Source: Syntrophobacterales bacterium (lineage in GTDB: Bacteria > Desulfobacterota > Syntrophobacteria > BM002). From it: a stretch of 7,205 bases of DNA. Below the pieces are notes generated by a model. It was given only the letters and a program-made list of their open reading frames with translations. It had not been told where the DNA came from and did not search any database. The stretch is taken from NCBI GenBank assembly GCA_030601545.1, contig JAUVTM010000107.1, positions 1 through 7,205 on the forward strand, given 5' to 3'. A program made the translations under genes and the position numbers. Shown piece by piece: positions 1 through 4,382 of the stretch (position 1 is its first letter; each line of letters opens with the position of its first letter).

Positions 1-65
1 CCCTGGGACAGGGTCATGGTCCCACCAATCCGGACGCAGCGGTGAGGCAAGAGTGTAAGAGCTAG
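1..65 (+). pseudogene. Second, inverted copy of the thiD 3' end (partial, runs off left edge)
   Basis: Read on the plus strand from base 3, this stretch encodes the last 20 residues of ThiD followed by AGC TAG. It is the reverse complement of 244-308, the C-terminus of the intact thiD, with two mismatches. Both are amino-acid changing: the Tyr of the TNPYAAV segment becomes Asp, and the Trp of the QEWKS tail becomes Cys. The TAG stop (63-65) is the first three bases of the repeat element that follows. Only the tail is visible, so this could be the end of a second complete thiD in convergent orientation, a short duplicated fragment, or an assembly/amplification foldback. The homology is certain; its nature is not. 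Confidence 0.6.
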
Positions 66-246
66 CCCGGATATTTCATAAATTGCTGTCGCGAGACTAC
101 GAAGATGGGCGTGCCACCTGGCAACCGCAGGGTGTTGGTTCCGAGGCGTACCTGAACGGTACGTCGCAGGGGCCGACACCCGAGGACGCCAGGAAGGACG
201 CCCATATCCGTGGTCGCAGCAAGTGATTCATGAAATATCCGGGCTA
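63..246 (+). mobile_element. Palindromic MITE-like repeat element, copy 1 (184 bp)
   Basis: The ends are TAGCCCGGATATTTCAT and its reverse complement ATGAAATATCCGGGCTA, a 17-bp perfect terminal inverted repeat. Further matching segments continue inward: ATGGGCGT/ACGCCCAT, GGGTGTTGG/CCGACACCC, then a central hairpin CGTACC (147-152), loop TGAAC (153-157) and GGTACG (158-163). The element is therefore a full-length foldback. It is 94% identical to copy 2 at 2179-2363, which lies in the opposite orientation: 10 substitutions and one 1-base deletion. The conserved TA at both outer edges of copies 1 and 2, and at the surviving edge of copy 3, is compatible with a TA target duplication, as made by IS630/mariner-type transposases; that assignment is inference. 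No transposase is encoded, so it would be a non-autonomous element. The frame that is open through copy 2 is broken here by the deletion (CGCAGGG for CGCAAGGG) and by a TGA near the right end. Confidence 0.8.
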
Positions 247-1041
247 GCTCTTCCACTCTTGCCTCACCGCTGCGTACGGATTGGTGGGACCATGACCCTG
301 TCCCAGGGCAAGTCCATGACGAATGGCTTCAGTGATAAAACGCTTTGCTGCTGCCACCGCTTCAATCACATCTAGTTCTTGGGCTAGATAGGTGGCGATG
401 GCAGAACCATAGGTACACCCGGTACCATGGACGTTCTTGGTCTCCACCCGGGTGGCGCGAAACTCGTGGTACTGCCGGCCATCAAAGAGCAGATCCATGG
501 CCTCACCGTGGAGGTGACCTCCCTTGACCAGCACGTAAGTCGGCCCCATTTTGTGTATTTCCTCGGCGGCACGGTGCATGTCATTTTCGTCTCTCACCTC
601 CCAGCCAACCAAAGCGGAGGCTTCTGGTAGATTGGGGGTCACCAGGGTCGCCAAGGGCAGCAGAAATTGGGCCAGGGTCTGCTGCGCCTCAGCAGCCAGC
701 AGCGGGGCACCGCTTTTAGCCACCATGACGGGATCAACCACCACCACGGGCGGCTTGTACTGGTCTATTTTAGTGGCAACCAGTCTTACCACCTCCGCCT
801 TTGAAAGCATTCCCGTTTTCACAGCGTCAACCCCGATGTCGGTGAAGACCGCGTCGATTTGAGCTTCAATAAAATCCAACGGCACATCATGGATGGCCAC
901 CACCGCCACGGTGTTTTGGGCGGTAAGAGCAGTAATGGCACTCATCCCAAATCCGCCTAACAAAGTGATGGCTTTCAGATCTGCCTGAATGCCGGCCCCA
1001 CCCCCAGAGTCCGATCCGGCAATGGTCAATACTCTTTTCAC
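244..1041 (-). CDS. thiD: Hydroxymethylpyrimidine/phosphomethylpyrimidine kinase ThiD
   Basis: Cytosolic kinase of the thiamine pathway. It phosphorylates 4-amino-5-hydroxymethyl-2-methylpyrimidine (HMP), then HMP-phosphate, to HMP-pyrophosphate, which is joined to the thiazole moiety by ThiE. It is 265 aa, normal for a stand-alone ThiD of the ribokinase-like fold. Visible motifs are the N-terminal substrate/glycine segment GSDSGGGAGIQAD (residues 9-21), DPVMVAKSG (103-111), NLPEA (137-141), KGGH (173-176) and the anion-hole/catalytic HGTGC (205-209, Cys209). The start is GTG at 1039-1041, supported by GGAGGT (1049-1054) with a 7-nt spacer. The stop TAG (244-246) is contributed by the terminus of the adjacent repeat element, so the native C-terminus may have been trimmed or altered at QEWKS. 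No other thi gene is visible, and the gene appears to have its own promoter. Function is confident; the extent of the C-terminus is the only oddity. Confidence 0.96.
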   Translation of the reverse strand: MKRVLTIAGSDSGGGAGIQADLKAITLLGGFGMSAITALTAQNTVAVVAIHDVPLDFIEAQIDAVFTDIGVDAVKTGMLSKAEVVRLVATKIDQYKPPVVVVDPVMVAKSGAPLLAAEAQQTLAQFLLPLATLVTPNLPEASALVGWEVRDENDMHRAAEEIHKMGPTYVLVKGGHLHGEAMDLLFDGRQYHEFRATRVETKNVHGTGCTYGSAIATYLAQELDVIEAVAAAKRFITEAIRHGLALGQGHGPTNPYAAVRQEWKS

Positions 1042-1197
1042 GGCAAAAACCTCCGATGCTTGGAAAGATCAAAGAAACCGAACCTGGGGGTTGACTCAAA
1101 GCGGCTCTTTGAGAATACTATCGTCTTCGCTTGCACGGTGCCGAAATATGACCGTGGTGGCGCACATGCGCAGCTTGTTCGTTGAGCCGCAATGGCC
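1042..1197 (-). promoter_or_regulatory. Structured 5' leader of thiD
   Basis: About 150 nt lie between the predicted promoter and the GTG start. Three short dyads are visible: CTCAAAG/CTTTGAG (1095-1101 with 1107-1113, 5-nt loop), CACGGT/ACCGTG (1134-1139 with 1151-1156) and GCGCA/TGCGC (1160-1171). A TPP riboswitch would be expected in front of many thiD genes. The conserved CUGAGA and CUGAUCUGGAUAAU-type segments of that class are not present on the minus strand here. A leader is likely; a regulatory function is not shown. Confidence 0.3.
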
Positions 1198-1226
1198 ATG
1201 CTAGTAATTCAAGGTAACGGAGTCAA
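1198..1226 (-). promoter_or_regulatory. Probable sigma-70 promoter of thiD
   Basis: On the minus strand, TTGACT (1221-1226; 5 of 6 to the -35 consensus) is separated by 17 nt from TAGCAT (1198-1203; 4 of 6 to the -10 consensus). It lies between the DUF4198 gene stop at 1308 and thiD, pointing at thiD, with initiation expected near 1191. Confidence 0.5.
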
Positions 1227-1307
1227 GGAAATTTCATCACCCTGTTCTTGCCTTGGCCTTCCTACTTTTCACTCGTTCATCTACCCAATCCAGGCCGTTT
1301 GCTCAAA

Positions 1308-2072
1308 TTATTTCATTTCGTAAAAGTTCACCCACAAGACAGCGCCAATCTCCACATCCTTACCCTCTATCTGGCGATCATCAGTGCTGAGCGCAGCGAA
1401 ACCCCACCATCCGGCCTTGGGCACCGCATAGGTAAACACACCAGAGGAATCAGCTTTGATGGTCTGGGTTACCATGTAATCAGTAGGAGCCGAATAGCTT
1501 CCACCTAGGTTGAAGTACTCCACCTCCACCTCAGCGTAAGGCACCGGCTTGTCGTTTACCATAACCACACCTTGAAAGACATTTCCGGCATAGAGACCAA
1601 AGGGTCTGCTCAAAGGCACAATTTCGGTTTTTAGACCAATGGGATCACTCCAGCCCTCATCTGCCCCGTACGCTGCTACCACGGTCTTGGTATAGTGGAC
1701 AATGTAGCTATCTTCAGCCGGTTCCCAGTAAGGCTGTGGCTCCATGTAAAACACGTAGAGGCCTGGACGTTTGATCCGATAGTTTGTCTTCCAAGTGGTA
1801 TACCCGTTGATCTTTTGGGAGTACAGCGTGTTCAGCAGATCCGTCTTGACGCCGTTGGCAACCACCCCAAACTTCGCCGGCCTTGCCAGCTCCATACCCA
1901 CATTTTCGAACGGATGCCAAAACATGAGTTGTAAAGAGACGTTGTTGCTTTCACCTTTCATCACCATCTCATCCGAGGGTATAATCATGCCGAAATGTGC
2001 CTCGGCAGTTCCCCAGGCGAGCACTACCACACAGATAACAAGAACAAGTTCCCTGCTAAATCTCAACCTCAT
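1308..2072 (-). CDS. Secreted DUF4198 family protein (NikK/COG5266-like, nickel/cobalt uptake-associated)
   Basis: 254 aa. An N-terminal signal peptide is clear: basic MRLRFSR, a hydrophobic run to about residue 20, then AEA at 23-25 as a type I cleavage site. The mature protein would start with His26 (HFGMIIPSDEMV). The rest is beta-rich and matches the DUF4198 pattern as I know it: a PFENVGMELARPAKFGV segment, an aromatic RPGLYVFYMEPQPYWEPAED stretch (about 104-123), and a late immunoglobulin-like/carboxypeptidase-regulatory-like part with KPVPYAEVEVEYFN and AGWWGFAAL. Family members are periplasmic and several are encoded with ECF-type nickel/cobalt transporters (CbiM/NikM), where they are thought to help metal uptake. 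No transporter gene is present in this window, so the metal link rests on family knowledge. The ATG (2070-2072) has a strong GAGGAGG (2078-2084) 5 nt upstream; the stop is TAA at 1308-1310. A terminator-like hairpin lies just upstream of the ribosome binding site, suggesting attenuation control. Confidence 0.85.
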   Translation of the reverse strand: MRLRFSRELVLVICVVVLAWGTAEAHFGMIIPSDEMVMKGESNNVSLQLMFWHPFENVGMELARPAKFGVVANGVKTDLLNTLYSQKINGYTTWKTNYRIKRPGLYVFYMEPQPYWEPAEDSYIVHYTKTVVAAYGADEGWSDPIGLKTEIVPLSRPFGLYAGNVFQGVVMVNDKPVPYAEVEVEYFNLGGSYSAPTDYMVTQTIKADSSGVFTYAVPKAGWWGFAALSTDDRQIEGKDVEIGAVLWVNFYEMK

Positions 2073-2099
2073 TTCTGCCTCCTCAACTTTCTGCGGGTG

Positions 2100-2155
2100 A
2101 AAAAAAAGGCCACAAAGTTCACCTTAATCTCAGTACAGGTAAGCCTTCGTGGCCT
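2100..2155 (-). terminator. Intrinsic terminator or attenuator directly before the DUF4198 gene
   Basis: In the minus-strand transcript an 11-bp stem (AGGCCACGAAG pairing with CTTTGTGGCCT, including one G-U pair; plus-strand arms 2107-2117 and 2145-2155) is followed at once by eight U residues (2100-2107). The 27-nt apical part can pair further (CTTACCT with AGGTGAA, one bulge). There is no T-run on the plus side, so it acts in the minus direction only. It could end transcripts coming from the sigma factor gene. However, just 27 nt separate it from the ATG at 2072, too little for a separate downstream promoter, so conditional read-through is plausible. Confidence 0.75.
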
Positions 2156-2177
2156 GCTATCTATGAATCTAATTCCT

Positions 2178-2348
2178 TTAGCCCGAATATTTCATGAATG
2201 ACTTGCTGCGGCCACGGATATGGCCGTCCTTCCGGGCGTCCTCGGGTGTCGGCCCCTGCGACGTTCCGTTCAGGTACGCCTCGGAACCAACACCCTTGCG
2301 GTTGCCCGGTGGCACGCCCATCTTCGTGGTCTCGCGACAGCAATTCAT
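2178..2348 (-). CDS. 56-codon open frame spanning repeat element copy 2
   Basis: Hypothetical small protein of unknown function. Reading copy 2 in its element orientation, ATG (2346-2348) lies in the left terminal repeat and the TAA stop (2178-2180) in the right one, so nearly the whole element is open. The product starts MNCCRETTKMGVPPGNRKG, has a middle LNGTSQGPTPEDARKDG and ends SFMKYSG. It is hydrophilic and basic, with no membrane segment or known motif. There is no Shine-Dalgarno sequence. Of seven interior substitutions between this copy and copy 1, five are silent in this frame, while copy 1 has a frameshift and a stop. Copy 3 keeps the first 16 codons or so in frame (MNCRRET...SVPPG). 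This could be a remnant of a coding ancestor or chance. Expression is not shown. Confidence 0.25.
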   Translation of the reverse strand: MNCCRETTKMGVPPGNRKGVGSEAYLNGTSQGPTPEDARKDGHIRGRSKSFMKYSG

Positions 2349-2363
2349 GAGATATCCGGGCTA
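2179..2363 (-). mobile_element. Palindromic MITE-like repeat element, copy 2 (185 bp)
   Basis: Reverse orientation relative to copy 1 and 94% identical to it. The outer ends are TAGCCCG(A/G)ATAT(T/C)TCATGAAT in inverted orientation, with TTGCTG repeated a few bases inside on both arms. The same inner complementary blocks as in copy 1 make it a full-length foldback; the apical stem is weaker here (GGAACG instead of GGTACG). It sits 23 bp upstream (in the minus direction) of the DUF4198 attenuator hairpin and 2 bp after the TAA of a tiny frame at 2366-2389. It may have displaced the original upstream region of the DUF4198 gene. Confidence 0.8.
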
Positions 2364-2365
2364 GT

Positions 2366-2389
2366 TTAAATCTGGAGATTCGCCTCCAT
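2366..2389 (-). other. Start codon with strong RBS and a 7-residue frame abutting element copy 2
   Basis: GAGGAG (2395-2400) is followed after 5 nt by ATG (2387-2389) and then codons MEANLQI and TAA (2366-2368). The stop lies 2 bp before the repeat element. A ribosome binding site this good before so short a frame suggests a gene start whose body was lost, possibly together with the element insertion. Alternatively it is coincidence. No longer reading frame can be rebuilt across the element. Confidence 0.25.
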
Positions 2390-2399
2390 CGCTACTCCT

Positions 2400-2591
2400 C
2401 TATAAAAGATGTTCATGCACCTTGTCAAGACTCAATGGGGCATCAGGAATTTCCCCAAAAATGTTATGAGCGACACAGGCCAAAGGGGGAGGCTGCGAAA
2501 CAACGAGCACCTGAGCCACCTCTCCTCCCACTCTTAGCCCCGCAAAGGCCAGCATGAAGATTTGATGCTTTCTCAAAAAATACGATGCCAT
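2400..2591 (-). CDS. Hypothetical 63-aa frame downstream of the sigma factor gene
   Basis: No family recognised. ATG at 2589-2591, TAG at 2400-2402. The predicted product has a hydrophobic middle (FMLAFAGLRVGGEVAQVLVV) and a polar tail ending SLDKVHEHLL, resembling the C-terminal end of a larger protein more than a complete one. It has no Shine-Dalgarno sequence of its own. Its ATG overlaps the TAA of the preceding 17-codon frame (TAATG), which would permit translational coupling. The frame is also in phase with the sigma factor gene, separated by the latter's TAA. It could be a real small gene, a frameshifted remnant, or chance. Confidence 0.3.
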   Translation of the reverse strand: MASYFLRKHQIFMLAFAGLRVGGEVAQVLVVSQPPPLACVAHNIFGEIPDAPLSLDKVHEHLL

Positions 2592-2644
2592 TAATGGCGC
2601 GAATTGCTCGTGGTGGAGTAGTCTCCCCCTTGGCCTAATAGCAT
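2591..2644 (-). CDS. Possible 17-aa leader frame right after the sigma gene
   Basis: The ATG at 2642-2644 lies 10 nt after the sigma factor stop codon and is preceded by AGGAGAGG (2648-2655) overlapping that stop. The frame reads MLLGQGGDYSTTSNSRH and ends with a TAA that overlaps the next ATG. The ribosome binding site is better than that of the following frame. It may be the true start of a gene now broken by a frameshift near 2590, or a leader peptide; the sequence does not decide. Confidence 0.25.
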   Translation of the reverse strand: MLLGQGGDYSTTSNSRH

Positions 2645-2654
2645 CCGCCTCTCC

Positions 2655-4007
2655 TTAATCTACGAAGCTTCTCAAGCGCTCACCCCGAGAACTGTGTCGC
2701 AGCTTGCGAATAGCCTTTTTCTCAATCTGTCTTATGCGTTCTTTGGAGACACTGAAACGTTCACCTATGGTCTTCAAGGTCTCGGTGGGCCTACCATCAA
2801 TGCCAAATCTGGACTTGAGGATAGTTTCTTCTCGGCTCGAAAGAGTACTCAGGACCTCAGCAGTGATCTCTGTTAACTCCTGCTTGCTCACATCCTCGAG
2901 CGGTGAGACCGCTCTATCATCGGCAATGAAATCACCCAAACGCTGCTCCTCACTTCCCAGGGGAGCTTCCAGGGAAATCGGACGGGTGGACAGTTGGATA
3001 ATCATCATCACTTTGTCTATACCCAAGCCGCTGTGCTCGGCAATTTCAAGAGGGGTGGGTTCCCGGCCGAGTTCTTTCACCAGTTCGTAGAAAATCTTGA
3101 AAAAGTGACTCTTCATCTCAATGAAATGCACAGGCAGTCGAATAGTGCGAGTCTTATCGTAGATCCCGCGAATAATGGACTGGCGCACCCACCAGGTGGC
3201 ATAGGTACTGAAACGGTTCCCCTTGGTATAGTCGTAACGGGCAACCGCCTTGAGCAGACCCATGTTTCCCTCCTGAATGAGATCGAGAAAACTCAAACCT
3301 CTGCCCCTATGCCGCTTGGCAATGCTCAACACCAAGCGCAAGTTGCCCTCAACCATCTTATTTTTGGCATCATCAATTCTTCTTGCAATTTCAAGAGCTT
3401 CTTCCGATAATTGGCGCTGATTTTTTGTAGCATCCTCCTCAGCCGCAGCCTCCTTAAGAGCCGCCAAAGCGTACTCAGCCATCTTCTCCCGTAGCCCGGG
3501 GTAATTTACTGACTCTTTTTGCCACTTGCGTAGCTGTTGACGCAGACCATCGAATTGGGAAGCACTGGTACGCTCACCCCACATCAGAGCTACCAACTCC
3601 CTTTGTCCCTTCTTGATGGTTTTAGCCAACTCAATCTCGCGTTCTGGTGTGAGCAAAGGAAAATGAGAGATCTCCTGAAGGTAGCAGCTGATTAGATCGC
3701 CTTGGAACATATCTTCTTCACGATCCTTTGCCTCGACAACTCTTGCCACTGAACCATCTTTGGAACGAGCCGTTTGGCTGCTAGCTCCTCGCGGGACACA
3801 GTCCCTTTTTTCATCAGGCCCGGTTGTACTGCCTTCCTCATCCGGTTCTGCTCTCAGAAAATCCTCCTCGCTGCAGACTAAATTTTCAAGACATTCTGCC
3901 CCCATTAGTTTGGTAGAGAGCAATTCATCGAGGCTATCTGCCTGGCGCTTGCAAACATCTTCGCACTCTTCCTCGGCCATGGATCGTTTACTAATGCACA
4001 AAGCCAT
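2655..4007 (-). CDS. Sigma-70 family RNA polymerase sigma factor (RpoS/RpoD-like, group 2)
   Basis: 450 aa, directs core RNA polymerase to -35/-10 promoters. Region 1.2 is at about 104-135 (DLISCYLQEISHFPLLTPERE). An insert of about 70 residues, helical and charged, precedes region 2 (about 209-283), which contains GNLRLVLSIAKRHRGRGLSF, DLIQEGNMGLLKAV and the melting/-10 element FSTYATWWVRQSI. Region 3 spans about 290-365 and region 4 about 378-443, with the -35 helix-turn-helix LKTIGERFSVSKERIRQIE (411-429). The first 100 residues are acidic, low in conservation and not a clear region 1.1, so it looks like an alternative, group 2 (stationary-phase/stress type) factor and not the 600-residue housekeeping RpoD. 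An in-frame GTG at 4031 would add 8 residues. I prefer the ATG at 4005-4007 because AGGGAG (4017-4022) lies 9 nt upstream of it. It has its own promoter with a near-consensus -35. Whether to call it rpoS or an rpoD paralogue needs a phylogeny. Confidence 0.9.
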   Translation of the reverse strand: MALCISKRSMAEEECEDVCKRQADSLDELLSTKLMGAECLENLVCSEEDFLRAEPDEEGSTTGPDEKRDCVPRGASSQTARSKDGSVARVVEAKDREEDMFQGDLISCYLQEISHFPLLTPEREIELAKTIKKGQRELVALMWGERTSASQFDGLRQQLRKWQKESVNYPGLREKMAEYALAALKEAAAEEDATKNQRQLSEEALEIARRIDDAKNKMVEGNLRLVLSIAKRHRGRGLSFLDLIQEGNMGLLKAVARYDYTKGNRFSTYATWWVRQSIIRGIYDKTRTIRLPVHFIEMKSHFFKIFYELVKELGREPTPLEIAEHSGLGIDKVMMIIQLSTRPISLEAPLGSEEQRLGDFIADDRAVSPLEDVSKQELTEITAEVLSTLSSREETILKSRFGIDGRPTETLKTIGERFSVSKERIRQIEKKAIRKLRHSSRGERLRSFVD

Positions 4008-4030
4008 AATGCAAATCTCCCTCGCAACCA

Positions 4031-4044
4031 CCAGCCGGGGCTGG
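4031..4044 (-). promoter_or_regulatory. Small GC-rich dyad in the sigma gene leader
   Basis: CCAGCC-GG-GGCTGG is a perfect 6-bp dyad 23 nt upstream of the ATG at 4007 and just before the Shine-Dalgarno sequence. In the transcript it would form a short tight hairpin near the ribosome binding site. A role in translation control is possible but unproven. Confidence 0.25.
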
Positions 4045-4107
4045 CAGCTATGGTTAGAATCAGATAGAAGATTTCTGCTTATTAAAAATTCTACTTAACC
4101 GGTAGGA

Positions 4108-4136
4108 AAAGTAAGCATTTTCTTTCCTTCTGTCAA
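4108..4136 (-). promoter_or_regulatory. Probable promoter of the sigma factor gene
   Basis: A perfect -35 TTGACA (4131-4136), a 17-nt spacer, then TACTTT (4108-4113) as the -10 with the key first, second and last positions kept. Initiation is expected near 4101, giving a leader of about 95 nt. The upstream flank is A/T-rich and truncated repeat copy 3 begins 22 bp behind the -35. Confidence 0.65.
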
Positions 4137-4157
4137 GGAAAAATAAATCACAAGCTC

Positions 4158-4216
4158 TAGCCCGGATGTTTCATGAATTGCCGTCGCGAGACCGTGGAGA
4201 AGAGTGTGCCTCCGGG
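4158..4216 (+). mobile_element. Truncated, diverged repeat element, copy 3
   Basis: It begins TAGCCCGGATGTTTCATGAA and continues with TTGCCGTCGCGAGACC, then GTGCC and CCGGGC, parallel to the left half of copies 1 and 2 in copy 1 orientation. Similarity stops around 4216 and no right terminal repeat is found. The frame open in copy 2 remains open here from ATG 4173 to TGA 4272-4274 (33 codons, MNCRRETVEKSVPPGWMNRE onward). That continuation is unrelated to the copy 2 interior, so the element was either truncated by recombination or belongs to a second subtype sharing the same left end. Confidence 0.65.
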
Positions 4217-4274
4217 CTGGATGAACAGGGAGGAGTTTGCGGGTAGGAAGTGGGAATGGAGTATAGAGATTTGA

Positions 4275-4316
4275 GATTGTAGATTGCAGATTGCGGATTG
4301 TAGATTGCGGATTGAG
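4275..4316. repeat. Heptamer tandem repeat, six units of GATTGNR
   Basis: Six consecutive 7-bp units: GATTGTA, GATTGCA, GATTGCG, GATTGTA, GATTGCG, GATTGAG. The segment after it up to the GTPase stop (about 4347-4382) contains CAATCT twice plus AATCT/AAATC motifs, i.e. the complementary word. The two blocks could therefore pair imperfectly in a transcript crossing the region. It lies between the GTPase gene and the sigma gene promoter; no gene is visible in 4217-4382. Confidence 0.8.
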
Positions 4317-4382
4317 GAATCCTAAGATTATCCCTTTTCGTTTACTTAAATCTGAAATCTTCAATCTAAATTCTTCAATCTT

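Larger units (their letters stand above)
1..308. repeat. Giant imperfect palindrome centred on the repeat element
   Basis: Bases 1-62 and 247-308 are inverted copies of one another (60 of 62 identical). Between them lies the 184-bp element, which is itself a foldback. Both have the same centre, at about 154-155, so the whole 308 bp forms one cruciform-like palindrome that may continue left of the window. The outer arms are thiD 3' coding sequence; the inner arms are the element. Confidence 0.85.

Noticed and set aside
62..256. Minus-strand 64-codon frame across element copy 1
   Set aside because: It runs through the palindromic element in a frame that is not shared with copy 2, has no ribosome binding site and overlaps the thiD end.
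551..862. Plus-strand frame of 103 codons inside thiD
   Set aside because: Antisense shadow of a clear thiD coding region; no initiation signal and no recognisable protein.
1042..1200. TPP riboswitch upstream of thiD
   Set aside because: Looked for the conserved CUGAGA and CUGAUCUGG...GCGUAGGGA blocks on the minus strand and did not find them.
4275..4316. CRISPR array
   Set aside because: Units are contiguous 7-mers without spacers; this is a simple tandem repeat.
4095..4364. Minus-strand frame of 89 codons between the GTPase and sigma genes
   Set aside because: It is built from the heptamer array, the copy 3 remnant and the sigma promoter; its repetitive Asn/Leu/Ser/Thr content reflects the repeat, not a protein.
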